This document shows positions 33,897-45,550 of a DNA stretch of 64,000 bases, piece by piece. Position 1 is the stretch's first letter; the number at the start of each line of letters is the position of its first letter. The translations under genes and the position numbers were made by a program. Under the pieces are notes generated by a model. That model was given only the letters and a program-made list of their open reading frames with translations, had not been told where the DNA came from and did not search any database. This DNA comes from Favolaschia claudopus (lineage: Eukaryota > Basidiomycota > Agaricomycetes > Agaricales > Mycenaceae): assembly GCA_037176885.1 (NCBI GenBank), contig JAWWNJ010000018.1, forward strand, positions 1,674,001-1,738,000, written 5' to 3'.

Positions 33897-35330
33897 TGGA
33901 CAGAAAATAATTTACGTGATCACCTGACCCATTGCTCTTTGCGCTTAAGTACGCCCTCGTCGCGCTTCCGATTAGTTCTCCTCCGCGACTTTACACCACT
34001 TATTGCTTTGGGCCGTTTTTTCGACAAAATATACCTCAGAGCCCTGAGCAATAACCCAAAGCCCTTACCCGGGCACTAACCAACGCGATTTTGGCCTACG
34101 GCAGTCATGATGAGCCCAACCAGTGTTGATTTTCGCCTTCGGCAGCCACAAAAAATTCAAAAAGCTGGGAATTGAACCCGCAATGTTTTTATTCTTTCTA
34201 TCAAAAAATACCATGATGAACCTCCCAAACTCCTCCACTAACGGCGATTTACTGACCTGTCTTATTCATGGTAACAATGAGAAACCATCCTGGATTGTAA
34301 GACAGACTTGATCGGCGTAATTCTTGCCGCGATCAACATCGCCTTTTTGGGACAGCCCCTGGCGGGGTTAACCGACCGATCAGCTGGGTCCACTCAACAT
34401 GTTGAGTCTCACAGCCACACCCACACCGCAGTGTGACGGTGTCACAAGTGTAACACTCAACATGTTCTCGTCTTGCGCTCGAGATTCCTTCACCATTCTG
34501 GCCGATAAACTTCGATTTCTTGTGCATATCAGCGGCTACTGTACCTCTCTTGCCTATCCGACACTTTCTCCTCACTCTGTGGCCGAAAAAACCCACCAAT
34601 TCATTATATCAGCTTTTTTGCTTGCCCGGCGTCGTTTGTCCCCAAACTGGGCAGCTGTCGCTCGGTAAAAGCGTCGAAAACCTTTGTAATATACTATGAA
34701 ATTACTCTGGATACTTTCTGGGACCAAGGAAACATTATTCAACCCCGAAAACCTTGTAATTCCGTGAAAATCCGGCTAAATTCAATCTGGGCAATGACTG
34801 CCCTCGGTACCAGTAGGACGGACATGTCGAACATTCAAGAAATGGAATAATGGAGAAGTCAATGAAGGTCTTCGATTGGGACATGCAGCTATTAACAAGT
34901 GACCGTATCATTTGTCTATGCCTCTCGGAGTTTCAACTTATTTGTGCTTACTGATGGTGATTTGGCATAGAGGGCGCAGTGCTACGTGGATGTGGGATAA
35001 AAGGTGCGCTTTTCATGCATGTTTCTCTTATGTATCTTAGCTTCTGGTGTCTCGCAGGGCCACTTTGTTTTGACTCAAAAAATGCACTCCCACTTGTTGA
35101 TCCACGGGTGACCTCAGCCGCCGCGGTACCAGAATCTTTCTTATTATTTTCTGGTATCGTTACATCCCAAATTATTATTCAGCTCTCGACTGAACCTGAA
35201 CGGCGCACACAAAATCACCGGGAATACGTTTTGGAATATCTCGGGGTTTAGGGCGTTGACAATTTGGTGGGGCAGTTGGGCAAAGAATTTTACAGCTCAG
35301 AAGCATTAGTTTACCCGTATAGTATGGTCC
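33897..35330. other. No recognised gene
   Basis: Short open frames only. Two symmetric motifs (CAACATGTTGAG near 34395 and AACATGTT near 34460) and GTGTCAC hairpins are seen near 34390-34470, but no element borders. Confidence 0.4.
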
Positions 35331-35335
35331 CTATA

Positions 35336-35520
35336 AGGGGCGCTCAATTCTTAGCTCGTCAGCTCGTCTCGTCCGTAAAATGTCGATTTTTTGATGAGGG
35401 GATCAAAATTTGATGGGAAGTGGAAAGGAATGCGGAGTGGTATCAGCAGCTCATCACCTCATCATGCAATTAAATAATTTCTGGGACGAGACGAGCCAAC
35501 AAGCTAAACATTTACTCCAA
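35336..35520. mobile_element. MITE of the GCTCAATTCTTAGCTCG family, copy 2 (decayed right end)
   Basis: Left end GGGGCGCTCAATTCTTAGC follows TA-A. The body (AATGTCGATTTTTTGATGAGG) is close to copy 3 at 59395-59579. The right end has drifted (GACGAGACGAGCCAACAAGC). Confidence 0.8.
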
Positions 35521-35577
35521 TACATATGTACCTATTTTTTCTGAAACCTACTTGAACGTAGTTTATACAGTCGTAAA

Positions 35578-36287
35578 CTGGGAAGCGCAACGATTAGCTT
35601 TCCCCGCGGATTATTCGATGAAAAATGCACCAAAACTCTGAGTTTTTTGTGCCAGGATAATAGCCCCGCATCCTCTCTGCAGATTCGTCAAAAATTCGGG
35701 GTCGATACAGTCTGTTTTGAGTGAGTTCAAGGGCCAAAGTTTGGCTTCATCCAAATGGGCCAAATAACGTAGAAGAGCAACAACAGTAAACAAAGCTAGG
35801 ATCCTTCCCCGCAGGTCGCGACAACATAGAGCATGTATATTTAGGCTCTAGAAGTATCATACCACAAATCAAGCATGCACAGAAACACCAGGTGGTGATT
35901 ATATTGCAAGGCAAAATTCACAATTCAGCTGAAAAAATAAAAAATCAGCAACAAACCAGCTGGTTCTAGCCCTTCAAAGAAGCTGTTCAGTCCAATTTTT
36001 TGCCAATGGGAAGTATGGTTTGTGGGGACTTTTTAGACACCAAATTTTCCATGGAGATGTCCAAAGGTTTGGGGAAATCACAAACTTCCTTCCAAAATTG
36101 GGCATTTTCGACAAATTGCGCTCCCACTGCCCAGGGAAGTAATTTTCAGGCTCCAAAAAGTGGTCCATTGAATTCAGCGACCTCAAAAATGGTAGGAGAG
36201 TGCAAATTCCAGCTCGCCAACATGTCCGCGGGTACGGAATATGCGTGTTGCTCTTCTACGTTACGTTGCGCTCCCAGTTTACGACTG
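35578..36287. mobile_element. TA-flanked element, CAGTCGTAAACTGGGA type
   Basis: Between TA at 35576-35577 and 36288-36289. CAGTCGTAAACTGGGAAGCG on the left and CGCTCCCAGTTTACGACTG on the right are inverted repeats of about 25 bp. The interior is 0.7 kb without a recognised gene. Confidence 0.8.
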
Positions 36288-36936
36288 TAATTTTCTTGTT
36301 CAACTTACTTTACTCCAATGTGCGTTGTAATATCGATACAGATTCTCGCAAGCTCCCCCTTCTGTAGGCCGGGACTCCGGCATACAAACCGTTTTGGCAC
36401 AAATTCCTTGAGAAACATCGCCGTATTTGGACAACTTACATCATGTTCATCAATTCTATCACAGACCATGTGTCAACATGCTTGCCGACCACCATGCCGT
36501 GCCGCTGCCGTGGGTTGATGCAAGGGGGTACTGAAACCGAGAAAAAACACCTCACGCTGCTTTTTTTGTTAGAGACCCTTCGCCAGGAACCACCCTACCA
36601 CGTGACGTCAATATATGGAAATTACCATCAAAAACAGCTGTTCAGCAGCCAATTTTTGCCTCAGGCCTCGTAGAGCCATCTACACGATGTTTTATGAGTG
36701 GGATCTCTCATTTAGAGCTGTAAAAACACCACTTGAAATCCCAACACATCTCGGTATTGACGATACCAAATACGGCCAACTTGATTGCCGGTCTCATCCA
36801 AATCCGGACAATCCACCAAACAACTTCCGAATGGCTCCTGAAGGTCAGAGCTCACTGTATACAAGTGGTAGAATTGGTTTCTACTCAACCCGAGCCCTCA
36901 CAGACCCTTTCAAGCCCAAAACATAAGAGGTCATTA

Positions 36937-37130
36937 GCCTGTTTGCGCGGGAGCCATACGAGCCACGTTATGGCATTTTTGGTGTGCGCTGGTGTATGGC
37001 TCCACCGCCAAAATTGACGTCATATGGCTGCCGAAGCCATCTGGTGGCTACTTTGCCCGCCAAATTAGCCATATGCGGCGCACGTCCGAAAAGCCATCAA
37101 ATGGCTCCAACGGCTCCCGCGCAAACTCTC
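36937..37130. mobile_element. MITE, TA-flanked, family A copy 5
   Basis: Between TA at 36935-36936 and 37131-37132. Ends GCCTGTTTGCGCGGGAGCC and (inward) GAGAGTTTGCGCGGGAGCC. The inside has GCCATNNNGAGCCA and TGGCTCC blocks in place of the AGCGACC blocks of copies 2-4. Confidence 0.85.
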
Positions 37131-37132
37131 TA

Positions 37133-38727
37133 TTATTTTTTTTAATCCGGCCCAGCGGCTGACCCACCCTCCCTGCCCGGTGTGCCGGCTTCTCCGGCCC
37201 GCACCCCCTTGGGTTGATGCTGAAAATCTGCACGGATTACCGCCCAGATTGTAGTTCAGGCCGTCACCCTTCCACTTACACCTGCCAAGGATCAGTAATT
37301 TTGCGCTCGGAGCTCAAAAGGGGTACACACAGTTTCGATTTTTGACCTCAAAAAATTTGGCCACAGCCAAAATGTCGTGGGAAAAACTTCGGAGGTGGTT
37401 TTTTGAGCTTTTCAGGGGTCGGCGAATCCGAATCTGGAGTCAGATTTATCCCCAAAATTCCCGTTCGCCGGCAATCAACATTGTCGACTTTGCGTGTCCG
37501 GCACTGTAACGGCCAGTGAACAATTGGTCGAAACGATACAGTAAACCAAACTAGTACCGCACATACATAGTATCCACGGCACATGCGGCAGTCACATTGA
37601 CTCAAACCCGGCACATGCTCTGCGTATGTGCCCTGTATGCGCCAAAACCCAGCACATTGTACTTCCGATCCGACGTGCGTCGGAACCTGCCGGGCTACCT
37701 TGCGGTCCCGTGATCGTGTTTCAACGTGTTTTCGCCAGCGCGGAGGGGCTTGAAGCATGCTGTGATGTACTCAGAGCTCACTAGCGGAATTTCCGCCAAG
37801 TTTTGTGATTTATGTACTCAAAGTATGGACGGGTAGTCTACAGCTTCAACTCTTACTCCAGACCTATCTCTGCATCTATATGCTTTGAAAAATGAACAAT
37901 CGGAGATGATACATACCGCAGATTCCGGTTACAAACCGTATTCGCGATTCAAATCCTGAGTTCGTTTTCAAAAATGATGTTGAATATAATATTACACACC
38001 ATTGAGTTACCATTCCGCGCGGATCCGCCGCACCAACCATTGGGGAGAAAAAGCAAATCCATTTTCTTGGTGTTTATATCATCTATCGGAATATCTAGTT
38101 GCGTACTGAACAGTACTAACAGTACTAAGCGGAAAATACACGCACTCGAGATTAATCAACACCCTGTGCATCATCAACAATATTGTCAGAGCCCCCGCAG
38201 TCGCCTTTCTCATTCTCGTCGCCAGTGCTGGCGCCATCCGACGGCAGAAGATTACGATGGTCGACGTCGGCTCAAGAATGTTAACGTGTCGCACAGAGTT
38301 CGGGGCGGAGAATTTTCGGAGTGAAGGACCATTCGTCGACAGCGAGGAATCCGGTTGCGTACGTAGTGCTGATTCCTGCTCCTTGAAATCGTCGACTGAC
38401 GGATGGGCGGCGGCACAGCAGCCATGTGTGCCATGTGGGATAGGTATTGAGTTGATTACTGGGGACCATGGCAAGATGTGGATGAGCTCAGCTCGACGCG
38501 CCGAGCGTCAAAGACGGGTACGCACGATGAGGGGAGGAGGAAAGAGTGAAAAAAGTGGGGTGTTGCGTACCTAATGCCCGCAGAAGTGTTTGCCGACGGA
38601 GGCTCAACCGAATCAGGAAAAGTGGTTTGAGCTCAAACCCGGCACATCAAAGCAATGTGCCTGGTTTGCTTCGTATGTGACTGTGCGGTACTTGTTTGGT
38701 ATATCCTCGGCACATACTATACTCGCT
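37133..38727. other. No supported gene
   Basis: Open frames of 100-136 codons on the minus strand (37348-37758, 38079-38474) lack recognised motifs. CCCGGCACAT is repeated near 37598 and 38638. A gene cannot be excluded but I cannot support one. Confidence 0.35.
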
Positions 38728-38735
38728 ATGTTCCC

Positions 38736-39260
38736 TAGGGTCCGGTGACATACAGTGTCAATTGTCAGAATCTGACATAACAAATATTTGTCACTGACTG
38801 ACAATTAATTATTTTCGAGGGAGAGCCCTGACATTTCTGACAATCGTCGTTGACCTGCAGGGGATTGCCCACCGGGCTTTGCCAGACCACAGTATGATTT
38901 TGAAAGTAGTCGAGAGGATGTTTTCTCCGCTTGATGCAACTGATTTCAACACATCCGGCAGTGGCGGGCCGAGGGTGTGACTAGTGACCAGCCTGTGACA
39001 GTGACACTTCGCCCTCGAATAGCTACACAACAGTGCAGAAAAATAGGAAATACAACACTAAAACGCGGAAGTACCTGAATTGTGACAGTGCTACCGAGAC
39101 TATAAGTTTCTTTTTGTCCAGGAGACTGCTAGATACAAAATTGCCCGATATAGACAGCTTACGTAATTGTCGATTGTCATTGGTCAGTTCTGACTGTCAG
39201 CCTGACAATTGACCTAACAAATAATTATTTTCCTCCAGATCTAATTGTCACCGGACCCTA
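38736..39260. mobile_element. hAT-like non-autonomous element with intact 8-bp target duplication
   Basis: ATGTTCCC occurs directly before (38728-38735) and directly after (39261-39268). Ends TAGGGTCCGGTGACA and TGTCACCGGACCCTA are perfect inverted repeats. The subterminal regions carry many TGACAATT/AATTGTCA motifs in both orientations, as hAT elements often do. An 8-bp duplication and TA(G)GG ends are hallmarks of the hAT superfamily. 525 bp, no coding capacity. Confidence 0.9.
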
Positions 39261-39269
39261 ATGTTCCCC

Positions 39270-40058
39270 ACACCCGAACCCACTCTTCCCCGGGTTCGAA
39301 CCTCGCCAACTTCGCGAGCCTTGGTAGACTATCTATAATGAGCTCATCGATGCGGGACCGCGCACCAATGGATGCTTCTCGAATCTTTGCCCATCCCTTT
39401 GCAAATGTTGATACTCAATCGCTCGACTCTTCCGATCATCAAGTGAAAACTTGAGGTACGACGGCCTTGCTAACGCCAACAGGCTCAACGAAGTTGTAGA
39501 CAGTACAAGTAACTTGAAGTAACAAAACCACTGCCCATTGTGATCTGGATTTTTGCCGTATGTTGGCGCGATGGCCAGCTCAAGTCGTTGTGACTTGTCC
39601 GTCTTTATGATTTACCGTGTCATTTATATAAATTCATTTCCCATTAAATATTCTAGTTTCAGCTCAATTGAGCTCTTAGATGGTAGTTTTGAGGTTAGTT
39701 TAGCAGCCGGTGCGAAGTTCGCTGGCAAGTTCAGCTTCGCATCAGAACAATTTCCTAAAATGGAAGGTGTGCTGTGAAGTTGAACTTTTAGTCGAACTTC
39801 GGGTCTGCTGAACTTATTACATTGGCCTTGGGTAGATGTAGTTTCCATGTGAATAGCTGGTAACTTGAGTGGTAGTTTGAGGCTTACAGCCTGTGGTTTC
39901 TCAGTTTTGAGCCTGTGGTTGTTTCGGTGCAGCCTGTGGTTGATTGATGCCGAGAATCTCGGCTAATCAATGAGTCATGGTGACATTGTCACACGTTGTG
40001 ACTAAGTGACTTGCTTTGCTGGCATTTTCTGTCGTCTCCCACCACTCTCTTCGCTGCC
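39270..40058. other. Upstream region of the orphan gene; no gene recognised
   Basis: Contains AGCCTGTGGTT repeated three times (about 39889-39942) and paired GTCACAC motifs near 39990. It may include the promoter of the gene starting at 40059. Confidence 0.35.
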
Positions 40059-41929
40059 ATGGGTCAAGATAAAGATAGGAAGAAGCAACATATCGCTAAT
40101 CAAGGCAAGTCCCGAGTACCTAAAATAGAGTTCCAAGTGCTCAAGCCCTGTAGTTCTCAAGTACCTGAATAGCTGCCTTTCTGGTATCGATGTCACCAAT
40201 GAAGAGGAGATTGCTGCTTTCGTCAAGCATATGAATGAGATCAGGGGTGTATCGGGGGAGCCTCTGGTGAGTGCCGAGCTCATCGATAACATCACAATTG
40301 TCTAATGTACTATAGAACTACGTCGGATTTCAGCAGCAGCTACGATTCTGCCTCAACATCGCACAAAGCACTCCATCCATCATGTCGGTGCTGCAGGATG
40401 TTGCCCAGAAGACCCGAGCCCACCTCCACAAAAATCTCGCATCACATTGGGAAAAGCGCTCGCTGGTGAGTACTGTCGTTCTTCATAGACTTCATATCAC
40501 TTCTATCATTATTACAGGTATACAAGCTCAATCTTGCGAAGAAAAATCCCAGAACCCTTGCCGAATTTGTTGCTGGTTATCCAATCGACCCGTCAGCACC
40601 GGTAGGAACTCTATTCAATCCACACATCGTCTGGCGCTCCCGGGACCTATCGTTTGGACCTGCTGCAACTCGGAATGTTGTCTTGGCTGATACTGATTCC
40701 CGACCCAACTCGGACGACTATGTCTGCAGTGAAGCGAATGGCTTTTATCGTGTTCCTGTGACCGAGTCTGTCATTTTTGTTGATAAAAACGACGGTGAAG
40801 GTAAGTCAGCTCTGTATTCAATCTCTCCACTTCTGACGAGTGCCAGCCGACAAAATTTGGGCCGAATTGATCGTCCTTCGCGATGTGTTCGGCGACGAAG
40901 AATCCGACGAAAAGGCTCAAATTTTGGAATGGTTCCAGCGAACCATCGACGATGCTGTCGATGAACGTCGTAATGTCCGAGTGAGTCTTCAATCCTCTTC
41001 CCGTATCATTCCCCTCTCATATATGTTTATGCAGCCCAGTCACCCTGGCAGTATGGTCCAAATCGGGTGGAACGCAGGTCCATTTCATGCCCGTGTCTTT
41101 GGTCTCGCGAAGAGCTATACTAAAAATTTGAATGAAGAGACTCGCACCGCACATGACTTGGATGCTATCGCTGCTATCAATGTCGCGTGGGCTCTCACTA
41201 AGGCAGTCACTCCTACCGATGTTACTCGCATCATTGAAGAGGCACTCGCCGCGAGTGGGATGCCACGTATCGCCACCAGAGACGTCCCTGAAGGTATGTG
41301 CATTATGTTTTTCTGATCCTCTGTTCTAACGGAGGCGATTAGGTACTGGGTTCCGACTCGTACTTGGTGACATGATATATTCGTTTCCGCTGTATGATCG
41401 AGCTCCTCCGGAGGGATATCTTACGCGGGACTATTCGGCGTGAGTCAGTTTTCTTCCCATATTCTACATCAGCTCAGATTTTACGAGCTCTCTGCACTCG
41501 GATCCGTCTTATATTCCGGGTGCATGTGCAATTAGCCTCAACGTTGGCCGCCGTGTCGACGCGGAACGACCACCACCAACCTTCTCCGGTGCAGTATCGT
41601 CTCGCTACACCACCCGCTCACATTCCAAACATGGTCAAGCTTCAGCCGCTGCTGACCCTCTCGCCGACGATACGGCCAAGTGGCCAGTCGAGGGGGGTGG
41701 GAACTTTGTCGATATGAGTCTCCGTGTTGTGGTCGTCCAAGCCACCGGTACGCTCTTCGTCTTCGATCCTAGCCAGAGGCATGGAACGACTCGCCTATGT
41801 GGTGCCCATAACTATATCGCTGCATTTACCTTTTCGTCGCGGATCAAGGAGGCGTTTGAGAAGGCAAAGAAGGGACAGCAGATTGAGGCGGAGAAGGGTG
41901 CCGGAGATGGAAATTTCGATTTCGAGTAG
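40059..41929 (+). CDS. Multi-exon orphan protein, possible 2OG-Fe(II) oxygenase-like C-terminus
   Basis: Coding blocks end or start at 40266, 40316-40465, 40518-40800, 40847-40980, 41035-41293, 41343-41439 and 41473-41929. The introns (33-54 nt) have GTGAGT, GTAAGT or GTATGT donors, and every join keeps frame. The N-terminus from ATG 40059 (MGQDKDRKKQHIANQ) does not connect cleanly to the open block containing YLNSCLSGIDVTNEEE; a very short intron or a one-base change near 40120-40160 is needed. Notable parts: LVYKLNLAKKNPRTLAEF, FNPHIVWRSRDLSFGP, GSMVQIGWNAGPFHARVFG, and a C-terminal part with GGNFVDMSL, FDPSQRHGTTRL and YIAAFTFS. That last part resembles in order the end of fungal 2OG-oxygenase-like folds (GGxxV, late His, Arg), but no HxD motif is visible. 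Function unknown. Its stop is 37 bp from the convergent stop of the next gene. Confidence 0.65.
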
Positions 41930-41966
41930 GGTGTATTGTACTATCTAGTCTACGGTAAATCCTAGT

Positions 41967-43315
41967 TCAGCCCAGTATTCCACTCATAAGCTTGAGGTGC
42001 TCCTCGAGTGATCCCTGTGTCAATTCTGCCGCCCTTTTTTCCACTGGATCCTGTGACGCTTTCGACGGAACTATGCCTGTTTGAGCTGGTCCCCCTGCTT
42101 TCCAAATGAAGCAAATCGCCTGCCAGACCATATAGCTGTCCCAGTCGTTTGTATTTTCCGCTATATAGTGAATCAGCATGATTTCATGGTGTAACGAAAT
42201 TGCTGCACCTGGTATTTTTTCTGCTGGCCAAGAGCGGGTGGACATAGCGACAGCATCCATGAACCACCTGTTTTTCTTGGTGAAATAATTCTCGCTCCAC
42301 TCAAGGTTGCTGAGAACAAAAGTATACGTGACTTCTAGTCCTCCGGAAAAGTGGTACTGGGGACGGCTGTGTGAAACACAGAATTTGGCCAGGATCTGTG
42401 CTGTAGCATCCCACTGTTGGATGAGGCCTATAAGGCCGCGTGTTCTTGTTTTAGCCTTTTCGATGTCGTGTGTCGATATGCCAAGTACTGTGCATGCATC
42501 CGTGAAGGAAGTAGTCGGTAGAAGAAGATCCCTGAAGTGTGTGGGCGGGTTTTCTGAGACTGGGGAGAGGGAGTATTCAGAGGTCGACAGCTGAGAAAGT
42601 GAATTTGTCCGGTGGAGGGGGGAAGAGGCAAGACCAGAAACTGCGCCCGGAGAAGTACTGCGCGAACTGGGGGCAGACGACAGTCTGGCAGGTACAGCCG
42701 AGAGTGAATGCTGCGGAAACCATAAAGCGAGAACGAAATGCGACTTGAAAAACTCCGGGTTATCAAACCGGACCGACCATGTCTGGACATACTGAAGGGT
42801 TTTGGGATGTTCCATGTCAATAGCAAAGACAAGCTGTCTGCGGTCGGTTCCCGGCGCCTCCAGTGTCGCAGCTGCTGGGCAGATAGGGGGGAAGCTGTGG
42901 AAGCCATAGCTTGTGGTCTGCCAGTCCTCGCCAAAGAATGGAACCCTACTTGTCGCAGCCTGTAAGACATGAGGCGAGTGTAGAGCAGCCACGACAATTG
43001 ATGGCACCCCATGTGCCAGGTAAGGCTCTCCGAGAGCTGTTCGCATGAGGGCTACAAGAGCTGAAGCTGTGACAGCTAAGACACCATTTCTTTCAGTAAT
43101 CAGAGGCCCAATGACCGACAACGATTCTGCCATATAGGTCTTTGGCTGGCCTGCAGGATCAGAGACGACAGCAATTGTGCACGAGATCTCGTGAACAGGT
43201 ATACTCTCCATATTTAACCCTCCTGCATGTGACTGAGGATGATTATAGGCTACAGAGAAGAGTGCTGACCTGGTATACTGAATTCTGCAGCAGTCTGATG
43301 TCCATTCCAATCCAT
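41967..43315 (-). CDS. 450-residue orphan protein, two exons, intact
   Basis: Exon 1 43315-43270 (MDWNGHQTAAEFSIP), intron 43269-43223 (47 nt, donor GTCAGC, acceptor GCAG), then one long exon to 41967. The splice gives SIPGGLNMESIPVHEI and avoids the less natural unspliced start at 43310. About 434 codons in the second exon without a stop speak for a real gene. There is an Ala/Val-rich first half (GVLAVTASALVALMRTALG), a Ser/Pro-rich middle (RSTSPGAVSGLASSP) and a charged, Trp-containing C-terminal half (LSNLEWSENYFTKKNRWF). No known domain, signal peptide or clear membrane segment. It starts 108 bp from the divergent integrase gene, so the two may share a promoter. Confidence 0.75.
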
Positions 43316-43423
43316 GTGCGCCACTGCTTCTTCTTTTCGGGGAACGAAAAAAAAGAAGGTCACATTATGTAAGTGTGACATTGAGTCTTATCGTGCCTAT
43401 CGCTATCTTGATCTCGGACTCCC
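43316..43423. promoter_or_regulatory. Divergent promoter region between the 450-residue orphan and the integrase gene
   Basis: The start codons at 43315 (minus) and 43424 (plus) are only 108 bp apart. The stretch is A-rich in its middle (GAACGAAAAAAAAGAAGG). No specific factor site was recognised. Confidence 0.4.
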
Positions 43424-45296
43424 ATGTCGCAGTCTCCTCCAGCAGCCCAAGCCTCTGAGCTTGTAGAGGCATTTCGCCTTCATTACCACCAATACCACAG
43501 AGCAGTTGATGAGGCTGTATCAAATCCAACCGATGAAGTCGTCCTATCTCGTCTACAAGATGATCTGCATGAATATGCTGCACTTGTGCGAGAGGTGTGT
43601 GGTCATACTGCTATATATATATCACCCACTTAGTCTATGCTGCGGACAGCATTCACATATCTTTCCAGCCGAAGAACTGGCGACTCTACAGCAAAATCTG
43701 GCCCTCATGCTCAACGACATCCAGATCCAGTACCAGCAGGCTCTCGATGCATCACATCATGGCCGACCTACTGTTGTCAGCCGGGTTCATACTGGACAGC
43801 GGGGCCGGCCTCGGATCGAGATTGATCCTCAGTTCTTGCAGTTTGCCCACGAACACCGTTCTACCACAGGGATTGGGCGCTTTCTAGGTGTTTCACGCAG
43901 TACAGTGCGCTCTGCTCTTCTTCAGCATGGACTTGCGGTACCACAGCCGGCCCCCTTCATCGATGAGAGTCCTCTTCCAGTTATCAGTGAACCCGACGAG
44001 ATTCTTGATCCCCTTTTCCCAGTCCCAGATAACCTGCCCGCTGATGCCACCGTCCCTCCTGTGTCTGGTTCTGCGGGTGAGATCTCAGCTATACCTGACT
44101 GGGAGCTTGATAGCCTACTTTTACGGCTCCGTACTCACTTTCGCCGTGCTGGAATCACCATGCTTGATGGAATGCTGCACCGGCTTAGACACCGAGTTCC
44201 ACAGACTCGCATCCGTGAATCTCTGTCCCGAATTGATCCCGTGCACCGTGTCTTTCAGCGTATCCGGATCCGCAGGCGTGAATACCATGTCGCTGGTCCA
44301 AACTCGCTGTGGCATCACGATGGCCAGCACGGTAAATATATTTCCGCATACATTCTATACACCCCATGCTGAGATTTTACCAGGCTTAATTCGCTGGGGC
44401 ATTGTGATCCATGGTTTCATAGATGGCTATTCGCGCCTCATCACTGGACTACGGGCCAGCAACAATAACCGGGGCAGCACTGTTCTCCTCCTGTTTTTGG
44501 ATGCAGCCAGTCTGTACGGGGCTCCATCGCGGATGCGCGGGGATCATGGGGTTGAAAATATAGAAGTTGCTGCTTGGATGGAAGAGCATCTGGGAATTCG
44601 CCGTGGGTCGTATATCTGGGGACGGTAAATTTTGTGCCATTCCGCCTGATCAGCACTGATTTTTTTTTCCACAATGGAAGGAGCATCCACAATGTGCGGA
44701 TAGCACGTCTCTGGGTAGACGTCACTGCCCAGGTTGGTGCTGCCTGGAGTGATCATTTCACACTTCTCGAGCTCCACCATGGCCTCGACATCAACAACGC
44801 CTGTCATATCTGGCTCCTTCACCATCTTTTCCTGCCGACAATCAACGACCAGCTCACATTTTTCATGGGATCCTGGAATGAACACCGCATCCAGATCCGG
44901 AACGGTCCCAACCGCACACCAGCAGATATGTTTGGTTTCGATATGCTTGTACATGGTGCACGGGGCCACACAGTGCGTGAAGATCTCAGTGATGAGGAAC
45001 TTGAAGTATACGGTGTGGACTGGGAAGGCCTGCATGATGACAGTTTGCTGGAATCACAGCGTCGAAACAACACCGCTGAAGATGGCTGGTCTTCATGGAT
45101 TGGCCGCACAGGCCCACCGGAACATCTCAATGAAGTCCCTGTGGAGGCGCCTGATGGCCCCTTTGGGGCAGCGGAGCTCACTCTGTTGGAGAATGCCATT
45201 GGTCCATGGCGGGGTCTAGCAGCTGACAGCGATATTGTTAATTTGTGGAATCACGGTTTAGCTAGCTGCCGCATGATAAATGGAAATATTTTTTGA
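43424..45296 (+). CDS. rve-type integrase (eukaryotic, spliced), catalytic Glu apparently replaced by Ala
   Basis: Exon 1 43424-43594 (MSQSPPAAQASELVEAF); intron to 43649 (or a variant ending at 43668); exon 2 to 44331; intron 44332-44383; exon 3 44384-44624; intron 44625-44680; exon 4 to the stop at 45296. The N-terminal half has a coiled segment and an HTH-like part (STTGIGRFLGVSRSTVRSAL). The catalytic core has SLWHHDGQHG (first Asp), VIHGFIDGYSRLITGL, then SRMRGDHGVEN (second Asp). The third region is HNVRIARLWVDV. Family members known to me from fungi and some animals have RIERLW there, so the third acidic residue is Ala (GCA for GAA). The C-terminal part has LHHLFLPTINDQLTFF and SWNEHRIQIRNGPNRTPADMF. 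All splice joins keep frame. It could be a former transposase that lost cutting activity but kept binding. Confidence 0.8.
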
Positions 45297-45429
45297 ATGC
45301 CCCTGCAGCTTGTTTCTTCTTGAGATGAAATAGAGGAAAAGATTATGCGGTAGTGAAATAGGGTTTTTATTTTACGGAAAAAAACAGGAGGAAAATGTTC
45401 AGATAAAGTACACAATAATCGTAAATAAG

Positions 45430-45550
45430 TGCGTAGACCAGGGTTTGAACCAGCAACAACTTGCTTGCTTGATCTCATTACAGAAGCCTCACACCAGCCG
45501 ACGTTGAACACAGAAGGGGGTGCAAAACCACTAGACTAAGATATCATTGC
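45430..45550 (-). other. tRNA-like sequence between the integrase and HECT-like genes
   Basis: On the minus strand TTAGTCTAGTGGTTTTGC (A-box-like) at 45539-45522 and GGTTCAAACCC (B box) at 45451-45441. The 70-nt gap is too long for a plain tRNA, so it is an intron-bearing relic or a SINE head. Confidence 0.4.

Noticed and set aside
41967..43310. Unspliced start of the 450-residue orphan at 43310
   Set aside because: A start at 43315 with a 47-nt GT-AG intron gives a more natural N-terminus and normal intron features.
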